From CAZHDI01 sp964531285 (GTDB taxonomy: Bacteria > Pseudomonadota > Alphaproteobacteria > JAJFIK01): a stretch of DNA of 30,202 bases. The position numbers and the translations under genes were made by a program. The notes below the pieces were generated by a model. The model was not told where the DNA came from. It did no database searches and saw nothing but the letters and a program-made list of their open reading frames with translations. Within the stretch, counting starts at the first letter, position 1; the number at the start of each line of letters is the position of its first letter. Of the stretch, positions 7,395-16,461 are shown piece by piece. The stretch is taken from contig CAZHDI010000038.1 of NCBI GenBank assembly GCA_964531285.1, forward strand, positions 1 to 30,202, in the 5' to 3' direction.

Positions 7395-8857
7395 TGGTGC
7401 GCCTGAAAGCCCTGTGGCCGCTCAACCTGGCGGGCCAGCTTATTGTGCTGACGGTGGCCGGGCTCATCGCGGTACAGATCATCATGCACTGGATTTTCCT
7501 GACCGAGTTCGAGCGCCGCCTGCGCGAGCGCATCGAAGACCGCGCGGTCGCCGATATTCTGGAGGTCGCCCACGCTCTGTCGGTCAGCGATCCCCCGGCC
7601 CACCGGCAGATCCTGCGTCTGGCCAGCAACCGGTTTCAATGGTTCCGGTCGGGCGCCGCGCCCCGATACGCCCTGGGCGGACGATCCATGGACGGCCTTG
7701 CCAGAACCCTGAAGAACAATCTCGCGGCGACGGGCCTGGAGACCGCCGATGTTTCATTCCATGTGGTCAGTGATCCGCCGCCCCGGCCCCAGTGGATCTA
7801 TCGCCGGCCTGACGGCCCGCGCCTGGAAACCGCGCGCCCCGTCATTCCGCCGGAGACGCGCGAGCGATCGGGCCGCCCGGACCGTCCCGACCGCACCGTG
7901 CTCGTGGCAGGGATCGCACTCGATAACGGGCCGGCCTTTCATGCGGTGATGCGCCTGCGCATGCCGCCCGCGGGCACGGGCCGCGTGACCCTTCTGATGA
8001 CCACGGTCACCGGCGTTATCCTGGCGGTGCTGCTGATCATGGCCGCCCGCCACATCGCCCGCCCTTTGCGCGACCTTGCCGATGCATCCGGCAAGATCGG
8101 CACGGCGGCGGAACCCCGGGTCACCGAACGCGGGCCTGCCGATGTGCGCCGCGCCATCCGCGCCTTCAACGCCATGGGCGAGCGGCTGACCCGGACCCTC
8201 GACCATCAGCGCCGGATGATCGCAGCCGTCGGACATGATTTGCGCACGCCGATCACGGCCCTGCGCTTGCGCGCCGAATTCGTCGACGACGCGGACAACC
8301 GGGCGCAGATGATCCGGATCCTCGATGAAATGGAGGCGGTCACGGAAGGCTCTTTGAACCTGATCCGGGCACAGACGAGTGTGGAACCGGCGGTCCGCAC
8401 CGATCTGGCCGCGCTCATCGACAGTGTCTGCGCCGATTTCACCGATCTGGACCGGGACGTCGCCTGCACGCTCGCCGCGCCCCTGATTGCGGTGGTGCGG
8501 CCCGCATCCCTGACCCGGGTCCTGCGCAATCTGATCGAGAATGCCCTGCGCTATGGCGGCGGGGCCGCCCGGGTCGCGGGTGAACGCCGCGGCCCCGGCG
8601 GCGCTGTCCGGATCGTGATAGACGATGACGGTCCGGGCATCGATCCGGCCTTGATCGACCAAGTGTTCGAGCCGTTCTATCGTATCGAGGCGTCGCGGAG
8701 CGCCGAGACCGGAGGGCTGGGGCTCGGCCTGTCGATTGCCCGGTCGATCGCGGAGCGCGACGGCGGGCGGCTCGACCTGGAAAACCGGGCCGAGGGCGGC
8801 CTGCGCGCGGTCCTGACCCTGGCGGATCTGACACCCGAGGAGACGAGTGCCGCATGA
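7391..8857 (+). CDS. membrane sensor histidine kinase
   Basis: A 488-residue inner-membrane kinase and partner of the regulator just upstream. The first membrane helix is at about residues 12-36, followed by a periplasmic sensor region of about 165 residues rich in Arg and Pro. The second helix is at about 203-225, then a HAMP linker. The phosphorylated His282 lies in GHDLRTPITALRLRAEF. The catalytic domain shows the N-box (NLIENALRYG), the G1 box (DDDGPGID) and the G2 box (GGLGLGLSIA). The ATG at 7391 overlaps the previous stop. An upstream ATG at 7364 would overlap the regulator more and is less likely. The sensed signal is unknown. The protease gene again overlaps by ATGA, so all three are probably made together. 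Confidence 0.94.
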   Translation: MMVRLKALWPLNLAGQLIVLTVAGLIAVQIIMHWIFLTEFERRLRERIEDRAVADILEVAHALSVSDPPAHRQILRLASNRFQWFRSGAAPRYALGGRSMDGLARTLKNNLAATGLETADVSFHVVSDPPPRPQWIYRRPDGPRLETARPVIPPETRERSGRPDRPDRTVLVAGIALDNGPAFHAVMRLRMPPAGTGRVTLLMTTVTGVILAVLLIMAARHIARPLRDLADASGKIGTAAEPRVTERGPADVRRAIRAFNAMGERLTRTLDHQRRMIAAVGHDLRTPITALRLRAEFVDDADNRAQMIRILDEMEAVTEGSLNLIRAQTSVEPAVRTDLAALIDSVCADFTDLDRDVACTLAAPLIAVVRPASLTRVLRNLIENALRYGGGAARVAGERRGPGGAVRIVIDDDGPGIDPALIDQVFEPFYRIEASRSAETGGLGLGLSIARSIAERDGGRLDLENRAEGGLRAVLTLADLTPEETSAA

Positions 8858-9627
8858 GACACTGGCAAACCGTTCGGCTGCTGCTCACCGCCCTGGCCGT
8901 TTCAATGCTGCTCCCTTTGGCCACGGCACGGGCCGGGACCGACGCGCCCGTGGGCCGGATCATCACCCCGCGCGGGCCGGTCTGCACCGGCGTCCTGATC
9001 GGTGAGTATACCGTCCTCACCGCCGCCCATTGCCTGGTGAACCGGGCGGGCGACGGCTATTTCTCGCCCGGGCTCATCCATTTCGCGCTTTATCCCGAAA
9101 GCGGCGATCAGCTCTATGCCATCGGCGCCGATCACACCGTCAACCCGGCCTATCCCCTGCCCGTCGGCACCGCAGCGGACCAACTGGCCGAGGACTGGGC
9201 GGTGCTGGTGCTGACCGAGCCCCTGGGCCGCGACATCACGCCGGCGACGGTGGTCACCGAAGCGGACTGGAAGGCCGGGGACCGCTGGGCTTTGGAGGTG
9301 ATCGCCTTCGGGCGCGCCCGGGCCCTGCGCCCCACCGTGAATGCCCAGTCCTGCCGCCTGCTGGACCGGGACTCCGCGCTGATACGCCATAGCTGCGTGG
9401 TTGAGCCGGGAAGCTCGGGATCGGTCCTGATCGGCACGCGCGACGGCCGGCGCCACGCGGTCGCGGTCAATGTCGCCGTACGGCGCGGCGCCGATGCCCG
9501 CACGACGGCGGCCCTGCTGCCCGGCAAAATCGCCGGTCTCGCCGCCCTTGTACCTGACGCGCCGGCGCGGGCCTTTGAAAGCCCGTTTCGCGGCACCGAT
9601 CCGGGCCCGTGGAACCGCACCGACTGA
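8854..9627 (+). CDS. exported trypsin-like serine protease
   Basis: A 257-residue protein with a signal peptide (about residues 1-27, ending ATARA). It has the chymotrypsin-fold triad: His59 in LTAAHC, Asp114 in EDWAVLVL and Ser188 in EPGSSGSV, where the usual GDSGG is GSSGS. The substitution of Asp before the catalytic serine is tolerated in some bacterial members, but it means activity should not be assumed. Cysteines 44/60 and 167/181 could form disulfides. No PDZ domain is present, so this is not a DegP-type enzyme. Its start overlaps the kinase stop, which ties it to the two-component system. It may generate or destroy the signal sensed by the kinase, or be its output. Confidence 0.9.
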   Translation: MRHWQTVRLLLTALAVSMLLPLATARAGTDAPVGRIITPRGPVCTGVLIGEYTVLTAAHCLVNRAGDGYFSPGLIHFALYPESGDQLYAIGADHTVNPAYPLPVGTAADQLAEDWAVLVLTEPLGRDITPATVVTEADWKAGDRWALEVIAFGRARALRPTVNAQSCRLLDRDSALIRHSCVVEPGSSGSVLIGTRDGRRHAVAVNVAVRRGADARTTAALLPGKIAGLAALVPDAPARAFESPFRGTDPGPWNRTD

Positions 9628-9715
9628 AGCGCCCGCCGCTTGACGGCCCGCCATGCCCTTGCGGACGGCCCCGTCCTGTGTAGCTTAACGGGCGATGACA
9701 GCGACGAGGACCATC

Positions 9716-10846
9716 ATGGCTTTCACCGATTCCACTCCTGCGTCCGGCCTGCAAAGCGCCGCGTCGGAAACCGTGGCGCAAACGACCGCCGGTTTTCAAG
9801 CCGTGATCGACTGGTTCGGCGATCCGGGGATCTGGCTCGTTGCAGGCGTGGCGTGGGCCCTCACCTTTCTAGCGCTTCTGGCGATCCGGTTCGGGGTCAT
9901 GCTCGGCTTGCGCGCAGCGGGCGCCCGCCGCGAAAGCACCTGGCTTCACACCATCCACACTGTTGTCTCGCGCACGTCCCGCCTCGCGCTGGCGCTGATC
10001 GCTCTTTTCGCGGTCACCGCCGCTTCGGGCCTGCCGGAAGAATTCCGCGCCTTCACCCGTATTCTCGCGATCGCCGCCGCGATCCTCCAGGGCGTCGTCT
10101 GGGTCTATCATCTGGTGACATCCGTCCTTGAGCGGATCGCGAATACCGGTCAAATGGACAATGGCCTGCGCAACGCCATGTCGCTGATCCGCACTCTGCT
10201 CATTCTCGTCCTCGCGGCCATCGCCGTGCTCATGCTCCTCGACAATCTCGGCTTCGACATCACGACCCTGATTGCCGGCCTCGGCATCGGCGGCATCGCG
10301 GTCGGCCTCGCGGCCCAGGGCATCGTGCGCGATGTGTTCGGCTCGCTCTCGATCGTGCTCGACCGCCCCTTCGTCATCGGCGACTTCATCGTTTTCGGCG
10401 ACATGATGGGAACGGTGGAACGGGTCGGCCTTCAGACCACCCGGATCCGCAGCCTGTCGGGCGAACAGATTGTCGTGGCCAACAACGACCTCCTGAGTTC
10501 CCGGATTCGCAATTACAAACGCATGGCCGAGCGCCGGGTTGTCTTCTCCGTCGGCGTGACCTATCAAACCACGCCCGAACAGCTTGAACGCATTCCCAGC
10601 ATCATTCGCGATGCCGTCGGCACGCAGATGATGGCCCGGTTCGACCGGTCTCACTTCAAGGGCTACGGCGATTCCGCCCTCGATTTCGAGACGGTCTATT
10701 ATGTGCTGAGCGCGGATTATGCCGAGTACATGGATATCCAGCAGGCCATCAACATGGCCGTCTTCCGCGCCTTCGCCGAAGCCGGGATCGACTTCGCCTA
10801 TCCGACCCGCACGCTGCATATCGAACAGCCCGTGGCGGCAGACTAG
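9716..10846 (+). CDS. MscS-family small-conductance mechanosensitive channel
   Basis: A 376-residue membrane protein. Several hydrophobic segments occupy the N-terminal half. They are followed by the pore-lining helix and the MscS core (GIGGIAVGLAAQGIVRDVFG, then DRPFVIGDFI). The C-terminal beta domain and cytoplasmic region carry RIRSLSGEQIVVANNDLL. Members form heptamers in the inner membrane that open on hypo-osmotic shock to release solutes. The ATG at 9716 has GAGGA at 9706-9710. An alternative start at 9695 lacks a clear ribosome site. The gene lies 88 bp beyond the protease and may be separately transcribed. Palindromic repeats and a terminator follow. Confidence 0.94.
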   Translation: MAFTDSTPASGLQSAASETVAQTTAGFQAVIDWFGDPGIWLVAGVAWALTFLALLAIRFGVMLGLRAAGARRESTWLHTIHTVVSRTSRLALALIALFAVTAASGLPEEFRAFTRILAIAAAILQGVVWVYHLVTSVLERIANTGQMDNGLRNAMSLIRTLLILVLAAIAVLMLLDNLGFDITTLIAGLGIGGIAVGLAAQGIVRDVFGSLSIVLDRPFVIGDFIVFGDMMGTVERVGLQTTRIRSLSGEQIVVANNDLLSSRIRNYKRMAERRVVFSVGVTYQTTPEQLERIPSIIRDAVGTQMMARFDRSHFKGYGDSALDFETVYYVLSADYAEYMDIQQAINMAVFRAFAEAGIDFAYPTRTLHIEQPVAAD

Positions 10847-10847
10847 A

Positions 10848-10949
10848 GCGCATTCAACGTACTCCAGATCATTGAATGCGCTCTATGATTTTGTACTGTC
10901 GCGTTTTCGAACCGCAAGACCGCACACACTTTTGCTGAAAACGCTCGAG
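10848..10949. repeat. two adjacent extragenic palindromes
   Basis: AGAGCGCATTCAA pairs with TTGAATGCGCTCT around a 14-base loop (about 10847-10886). Then a second imperfect palindrome, CGCGTTTTCG...CTGAAAACGCTCG (about 10901-10949), contains CACTTTTGCTGAAAACGC. Their form recalls the dispersed intergenic palindromes common in Alphaproteobacteria. That link is from memory and was not searched. Confidence 0.55.
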
Positions 10950-11010
10950 GCTTTCTTGACCGCCTGAAACGGTATGCCCAGGGGTCGCGCGGCACCCTTT
11001 GCGGGGACGA

Positions 11011-11041
11011 AAAAGGGCAGCGCCTGCGCGCCGCCCTTTTT
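11011..11041. terminator. bidirectional terminator between the MscS and TonB receptor genes
   Basis: AAAAGGGC at 11011-11018 pairs with GCCCTTTT at 11033-11040, extended inward by GCGC/GCGC with one mismatch. It has A- and T-runs on both sides, so it serves both convergent genes. Confidence 0.88.
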
Positions 11042-11059
11042 CGTTAACCGGTGGACGGA

Positions 11060-13462
11060 TCAGAAATTGAAGCCCAGATCGACGCCGTAGAAGCGCGGCG
11101 TATCGACCCGTACATAGGGCGTGCCCAGACTGTCGGCGGTCAGATCGTTGAAGCCGCGCGGCACCTGATTGTCGAACAGGTTCTCCACATAGACCGACAC
11201 CGAATAGGTATCGCTCGGATCGAACCAGGACAGACGGGCATTGGTGATGTTGCGCGCCTCGTCCAATTCATCGAGCAGGCTTTGCTTGACGCCGAGACCC
11301 AAAAGCACGCTGTCGGCCAACGCGTCCGCATCATTGTCGCGCACGCCGGTCGTGTAGCTGTTGTCCGCGTGGAAGGCGAGACTGCCGAAACCGTCCGGCA
11401 ACGCATAATCATAATCCACACCAACGACGATCCGCGCATAGGGCTCACCCGTCGGCTGGCCCGACACGTCGAGGCCGCGCTCCGTCCGGGTCGACCAGGT
11501 GGAGTCGATAAAGCCTGCCGCCAGGGTGAATGACAGATCATCCGTCGCAAGCCATTGGCTGTCGAGGTCGATCCCCCACGCCTCGGAATCGCCCGAAACG
11601 GTGATGAACTGCGGCACGCCGGAGGTGTTCGTGCCCTCAAGACTGATCTGCTGGCGGTTCTTGTACTCGAAGTAATAGGCAGACGCATTGACCCTCAGGG
11701 TACGGTCGAACCACTCCGAGCGAATCCCCGCTTCGTAGTTCCAGACATTCTCCGCATCGAAGAAGGAATTGAGTTCCACACTGTTGAAACCGCCAGCCTT
11801 GTAGCCCCGCGCTGCCGACGCGAACACCATCACGTCATCGGTGAGGTCGTAATCGACGACAAAACGCGGGCTCACATCCTCGAAGCTTTCCTCGCGCGTG
11901 AACGGCACACCCTCGAAAGCGCCGAAATCGAACACCAGATCCCCGCCAATCGCCGCATCGAAAAACACATTGACCGGAATATCCACATCCGCCGGAAACA
12001 GCGGCGCGCCGAGAATGGCGTTGTAAAGCCCGCCCGGGGCCGCGACCATATCGAGTTCGGGCACCTTGCGCGGACCGTTGCGCCAAGTGAACTCCTTGTC
12101 ATCGCGGGTATAGCGCAGGCCCGCCGTCAAGTTCAGCCGGTCGGTCACCGCCCAGGTCGCATCGGCGAAGGCGGCATAGGACTCATTGTCCGTATACCCG
12201 AAAATATCCTCGATCCAGCGATAGCCGAAAACCGGCAACCCGACACTGTCCAGAATGGTGAAGATCGGGAAGCCCGCAACATTGGCCAGCGTGGTGTCGA
12301 TGGAGTCCGTGAACGCGGTCGTCGCGCTCGATTGGAAGCCGTCCTCCTTGAAATAGGATACGCCCGCGACCCAAGTGATGGGCCCCTGCTCGCCCTGAAG
12401 TTTCAGCTCCTGATAGTAGCTCTCGTTCTCCTCGATATTCTCCGTATCAAAATAGAACTGAATAAGATCCGTGCCGTCCTCGTCTTCCCGATTGTTCGTG
12501 TCGAAGGCCTTGTAGCCTGAGATCGACGTGAAGGTCGCAAAATCGAACTCATGCACGACTGTCAGATTGACACCGTTAAGCGTCCGGGTCTCGTGCGTGA
12601 GCAATGTATCGTTCGCAAACGGACCGTCCCAATCCCGCGACAGGGAGAAGGGCGAGATGCCAACAGCGGCGGGTCCGTCCTTGCGCAGGGAATCGTGCTC
12701 CCAGCGGGCAATGACCTCGGTGCGCTCGGTCGGCTGCCAACCGGCACTCACGCGGAACGCCCAGTTGCCTTCGCGCTCCAGATCCTCGCCGGAATTGGCG
12801 TCTTCGAGATAGCCGTCCCGCGTGTTCCACAACCCATTGACCCGCAGAGCGAAGGTATCGGTGACCGGCACATTGATCGTGCCTTCGAACCGGCGCTTGT
12901 CGAAATTTCCCAGACGCAAAAGGCCGTTGAGTTCGAACTCATCGGTCGGCTTCTTGGTGATGATCGACAGCGCCCCGGCGGAGGTGTTGCGGCCGAACAG
13001 GGTACCCTGCGGGCCCTTCAGCACCTCGACACGCTCGACATCCTGAAAGAAGACGAGCCCCGCACCGGACCGGCCCGAATAAATACCGTCCACGAACAGA
13101 CCGACCGACGGCTCCGTGCCGATACCAAAATCCGAGGTGTTGACGCCGCGGATCGTGAAGGTGGGCTGAGTGATATCGAGATCGTCGATGGACAGGCCCG
13201 GCGTGAAGATATCGATTTCGGCGATATCCTCCGCACCCAGCGTATTCAACACATCGGCGGTGAAGACATTGATTGCGATGGGTACGTCCTGGAGCGATTG
13301 CTCGCGGCGCTGAGCCGTCACGATAATGGTTTCACGCTCGCGGCCCGCTGCCTCCTCAGCGTCTTGAGCGTAAGCCGGCAGACTCGTCAACGCGGCCGCG
13401 GCGACCCCGGCAGCCAGCATCAGGCTCAACGGCGTACGGCGAAAACAAAGTGTTTCGATCAT
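11060..13462 (-). CDS. TonB-dependent outer-membrane receptor
   Basis: An 800-residue protein with a signal peptide (about residues 1-32, ending AYA). A TonB-box-like segment (ETIIVTAQ) is at 44-51. The plug domain (about 55-180) contains PTFTIRGVNTSDFG, SVGLFVDGIY and VEVLKGPQGTLFGRNTSAGA. A long beta-barrel with many YxxxxR/alternating strands ends in a C-terminal Phe (GFNF), as outer-membrane proteins do. Such receptors import siderophores, cobalamin, sugars or other large ligands with energy from TonB. The ligand cannot be named. A superb GGGGAGG precedes the ATG at 13462. An upstream in-frame extension is not coding-like. The three genes upstream on the same strand suggest a shared envelope function. 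Confidence 0.94.
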   Translation of the reverse strand: MIETLCFRRTPLSLMLAAGVAAAALTSLPAYAQDAEEAAGRERETIIVTAQRREQSLQDVPIAINVFTADVLNTLGAEDIAEIDIFTPGLSIDDLDITQPTFTIRGVNTSDFGIGTEPSVGLFVDGIYSGRSGAGLVFFQDVERVEVLKGPQGTLFGRNTSAGALSIITKKPTDEFELNGLLRLGNFDKRRFEGTINVPVTDTFALRVNGLWNTRDGYLEDANSGEDLEREGNWAFRVSAGWQPTERTEVIARWEHDSLRKDGPAAVGISPFSLSRDWDGPFANDTLLTHETRTLNGVNLTVVHEFDFATFTSISGYKAFDTNNREDEDGTDLIQFYFDTENIEENESYYQELKLQGEQGPITWVAGVSYFKEDGFQSSATTAFTDSIDTTLANVAGFPIFTILDSVGLPVFGYRWIEDIFGYTDNESYAAFADATWAVTDRLNLTAGLRYTRDDKEFTWRNGPRKVPELDMVAAPGGLYNAILGAPLFPADVDIPVNVFFDAAIGGDLVFDFGAFEGVPFTREESFEDVSPRFVVDYDLTDDVMVFASAARGYKAGGFNSVELNSFFDAENVWNYEAGIRSEWFDRTLRVNASAYYFEYKNRQQISLEGTNTSGVPQFITVSGDSEAWGIDLDSQWLATDDLSFTLAAGFIDSTWSTRTERGLDVSGQPTGEPYARIVVGVDYDYALPDGFGSLAFHADNSYTTGVRDNDADALADSVLLGLGVKQSLLDELDEARNITNARLSWFDPSDTYSVSVYVENLFDNQVPRGFNDLTADSLGTPYVRVDTPRFYGVDLGFNF

Positions 13463-13540
13463 GTCCTTACCTCCCCTTGCCGCCCATGGCGCGGTGGCGG
13501 GCATCTGATGTGCCGCTGATCCGCGCCGGGCGCTTTCCAA

Positions 13541-13579
13541 ACTGACAGTCAGTGAACCCCACTCCCCCCTAGGACGCAA
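13541..13579 (-). promoter_or_regulatory. possible receptor promoter with palindromic operator
   Basis: ACTGACAGTCAGT (13541-13553) is a palindrome with 6-base arms around one base, the layout of many TetR-family operators. On the minus strand TTGCGT (13579-13574), 17 bases, then TTCACT (13556-13551) gives a weak -35/-10 pair whose -10 overlaps the palindrome, as expected for a repressed promoter. No TetR gene is in the window. Confidence 0.35.
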
Positions 13580-13677
13580 TGTCGCAGAGGAGATCATCCC
13601 GCGCCGCGTCCGGATTGTCTGTTTATTTGGCAAGGCCTGCGGCAGCGATGCCACAGAAAGGGACAGGGCACGGACAT

Positions 13678-13715
13678 AAAAATCACGTACCGGCGCCGCG
13701 CCAGGGCGTGCCGGT
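13678..13715 (-). terminator. probable terminator of the diheme cytochrome gene
   Basis: On the minus strand ACCGGC (13715-13710) pairs with GCCGGT (13694-13689) around a smaller inner stem (CGCC/GGCG). A T-run follows at 13682-13678 after a short gap. Moderate strength. Confidence 0.5.
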
Positions 13716-13747
13716 GCCCGTCCATCATGTGCGTCGGAGCGCCGCGA

Positions 13748-14926
13748 TCAGGTGCCGCAGCCGCCCTCCATGCCCTCGATCCAGGCTCGGATCAACGCCG
13801 CCCCTTCCCTATGAGCGGTCGCCCGGCCAAGCTCCGGCATCATTTTGTCCGGAGCCGTCGTTTCGACCCGGAACACGAAAATCGAGTCATCGGGCGCGCC
13901 CGGCACAATGCCGTACCGCCGCCCGCCGGTCCCCGATCCGGCCGCAATCGGCGCCTTGCACCGGCCCAAAAGCGGCCCCTCGGGCGTGTCGGGGCTCAGA
14001 TGCAGCCCGGACGTGTCGGCCGGGCCGACAGGATTATGGCAATGGGTGCAGTTGGCATCGAGATAGGCGCGTGCGCGGTCATTGAGACTGGCCGCGGGGT
14101 CCGCCCAAGCGGCATTGCGCGGGGCATGAGCCGGGTCCGGAGCGCCGGTCAAATACCCGGCCTCACTCAACCGCACGAGCTGATTGAGCGTCCCATCCGC
14201 ATAAGGATAATCCTTGTTGAGATGGCGGGCCTTTGGGCCGATCGGCCAGATCTTCCGGGTCGTGTTGTTGGTCGCATGACATCCGGCGCACTGATTGGAA
14301 TTGGGCACCATATAGGTGAACGCTTCGCGTTCGCCCTCCGCGTCCACGAGTTCCAGGTCCAATAGCGCGCCGGTCCGCTGGAGCCGCGCGGCCGTCTGGG
14401 CCTCGTTCCAGACATAAGGCAGCGCCACCCAGCCATTGGCCCGGTGCACCAGCAGCCGCGTTTCGATGAGGCGCACCCGGGTCAGGTCGAGCCCCTCGCC
14501 GGCGAAATCGCCCGGCGCCTTGTCCCGCCGCGCCACGGCACCGCTCATCAGATCATCGCCCGGCACGCCGGGATAATAGAACGTCTTGGAGATGATCGTC
14601 CCGACCGGAAACTCGAAGACCTCGCCCTCGCGATAAGGCGCGGCCCCGGCCGCCTCCGGCACCCAGATCGTACGCAGCTTGTGCGCGTAATCCGTGAACA
14701 GAGGGGTGTTAAGGTCATAGGGCACCACGCCGCCCGCCAGGGCGAGCCGGTCGCCCTCGCGATAAACAACGCCCCAGTCATCGAGACTGCGCGGGTTCCG
14801 GCGCTCGTGAAACACAGGACCGGCGGCCGGCGCCGCCGGCTGAGCGAGCGCACCGGACGGCCCCAGGGGGAGACCCGCGGCCAGACCGGCGGCCAGAAAC
14901 GCCAGAACGACTAAGCTGCGCAGCAT
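13748..14926 (-). CDS. diheme c-type cytochrome of the HNE_0200/SO_2930 family
   Basis: A 392-residue exported protein with a signal peptide (about residues 1-28, ending ALA). Two haem-binding CXXCH motifs, CAGCH at 213-217 and CTHCH at 293-297, make it a diheme c-type cytochrome. The N-terminal half (VPYDLNTPLFTDYAHKLRTI, FEFPVGTIISKTFYYP) is the signature of the HNE_0200 family (TIGR03806, as I recall it), whose role is unknown. In many genomes the family is encoded next to a parallel beta-helix protein, as here. Translation could also begin at the GTG at 14947, which overlaps the previous stop, but the signal peptide fits the ATG at 14926. Electron transfer to or from something bound by the beta-helix partner is a possibility, not shown. 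Confidence 0.88.
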   Translation of the reverse strand: MLRSLVVLAFLAAGLAAGLPLGPSGALAQPAAPAAGPVFHERRNPRSLDDWGVVYREGDRLALAGGVVPYDLNTPLFTDYAHKLRTIWVPEAAGAAPYREGEVFEFPVGTIISKTFYYPGVPGDDLMSGAVARRDKAPGDFAGEGLDLTRVRLIETRLLVHRANGWVALPYVWNEAQTAARLQRTGALLDLELVDAEGEREAFTYMVPNSNQCAGCHATNNTTRKIWPIGPKARHLNKDYPYADGTLNQLVRLSEAGYLTGAPDPAHAPRNAAWADPAASLNDRARAYLDANCTHCHNPVGPADTSGLHLSPDTPEGPLLGRCKAPIAAGSGTGGRRYGIVPGAPDDSIFVFRVETTAPDKMMPELGRATAHREGAALIRAWIEGMEGGCGT

Positions 14927-14943
14927 GGTACCAGCCCCCGGGC

Positions 14944-16356
14944 TCACTCGTCGCCCAGTCCGCCGAGATCGATCTCCGGCAGCCGGTCCAGGGTGCAGGT
15001 ATGGAACGCGGTATCGACCCGCGGATTGGCGTTCTCGTTGGGCCCGTCGATGTTCAGAACCTCGGCGCCGTCATTGTCGACGCAGATCCGGTCCTCGACC
15101 GGCAGCACGCCGTCCACGAGTTTGTCCGGGTTCACATAGCCGTCCCAGACAATATCCGGAAGACGGCCCATGGGGCCGTATTTGGCGATCCGAAGGGCCT
15201 GAAGCTCCAGCACGTCGGGGTTGCCGCCGCCGCCCTCGAAGCGGTTTCCGGTGATGAAGATACCCTCCGGATACGGATCGAAATTCGGCGCCCATTCTCC
15301 GTCGCCATAGTCGGCCGAGAAGATGCTGGTGATCATGATGTTCGAGGTCTTGTTGCGGGCGATATCGTTATCGAAAACCTCGATACCGTCATTGGCGTTG
15401 ATAATGACGCCGGTGCCCGCCGGCACGCCGGCCACCGCGGTGCCCGGATGACCGAAATTCTCCGTATTGTTCTCGACCACCGTGTTCCGGTAGACACGCG
15501 TGCCCTCGCCGGTCTGCGGCAGGTTCGGCATGTTGAAGACCAGAATGCCGCCCGTGTTGTTGGTCGCGACATTGCCGTACACATCGGCGCCGATCGTGTT
15601 CTCGATCTCGATGCCTGCCACGTTGTATTCGGCGCGGCTGTTGCGCACGATCACATTGTTCGACTGGCCGACATAGATACCGGCGTCGGACGCGCCGATG
15701 GCCACGCAGTCCTCGATCAGCACATTGGTGGTCTGCACCGGATAAAGACCGTAAGCACCGTTATCCGTGTCCGGCCCATTGGTCCATTCGACCCGCACGC
15801 CGCGCAGGATGATGTTCTCGCCCTCATTGATCTTCACCGCATCGCCGATCGTGTCTTCAAAGGCGATGGCCTCCAGCGTGAAGTCATTGGCGGTAACCAG
15901 AAGGCCTTCGGCGCCCTGACGCTGGTTCGCAAAGCTGAGCACGGTCTTGTCCATGCCCGCGCCGCGAATGGTGACGCCGTCCACAGTGAGGCTCAGGCTG
16001 CGGGTCAGTTCATAGACCCCTTCCGGGATCTCGATCACATCGCCGGGCTGGGCATCCAGAAGGCGCTCCTGAAGGGCAACCTCGAACGGCACCTCGTCGT
16101 CCGCGGCCTCATCGCCCACAGCCCCGTCGTCGGCCCCTTCGTCGCCCGCAGCGGTTGCGGCCCCGGCCGCCGGGGCGCCATCGGTCATATCCGCCGCCGG
16201 TGCGGGGGTCTCCGGCTCCGGCGCGGCCGCGCTGTCATCGGATTGCTGTCCGCAGGCCGCCAGCGCCGTGATGGCCGCTGCCGTGGTCAATCCCAAACCC
16301 AGCCGCTTGGCGGCCCGGAGGGCGCGGATCCGCGCCTCGTCGGTCGTCATACCCAT
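14944..16356 (-). CDS. parallel beta-helix lipoprotein, partner of the diheme cytochrome
   Basis: A 470-residue protein. The hydrophobic N terminus ends in a lipobox (L32-A33-A34-C35), so it is lipid-anchored. An Ala/Asp/Glu/Pro-rich linker of about 50 residues follows. Residues about 100-380 are right-handed beta-helix turns: repeated V-I-I-R-N and N-N-V-I-V strands, with motifs such as GVTIRGAGMDKTVL, NNVIVRNSRAEYN and GIFITGNRFEGG. This is the TIGR03805-like family that accompanies HNE_0200-type cytochromes. Such helices commonly bind polysaccharide, but no lyase residues are recognisable. The ATG at 16356 has GAGGGGAC about 6 bases upstream. It lies 17 bp upstream of the cytochrome gene. 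Confidence 0.88.
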   Translation of the reverse strand: MGMTTDEARIRALRAAKRLGLGLTTAAAITALAACGQQSDDSAAAPEPETPAPAADMTDGAPAAGAATAAGDEGADDGAVGDEAADDEVPFEVALQERLLDAQPGDVIEIPEGVYELTRSLSLTVDGVTIRGAGMDKTVLSFANQRQGAEGLLVTANDFTLEAIAFEDTIGDAVKINEGENIILRGVRVEWTNGPDTDNGAYGLYPVQTTNVLIEDCVAIGASDAGIYVGQSNNVIVRNSRAEYNVAGIEIENTIGADVYGNVATNNTGGILVFNMPNLPQTGEGTRVYRNTVVENNTENFGHPGTAVAGVPAGTGVIINANDGIEVFDNDIARNKTSNIMITSIFSADYGDGEWAPNFDPYPEGIFITGNRFEGGGGNPDVLELQALRIAKYGPMGRLPDIVWDGYVNPDKLVDGVLPVEDRICVDNDGAEVLNIDGPNENANPRVDTAFHTCTLDRLPEIDLGGLGDE

Positions 16357-16461
16357 CGTTGCGTCCCCTCTTAGATCGATCTGCGCCGAAATCCATAGCA
16401 ATCGCTACGGAATGGTTTCACGGCGTGCGGGACCGCGCAAGCGGCGAGCGCGGCGCCCGCG

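Noticed and set aside
15001..16374. 457-residue plus-strand frame
   Set aside because: Antisense to the beta-helix lipoprotein gene, with no domain and no ribosome site.
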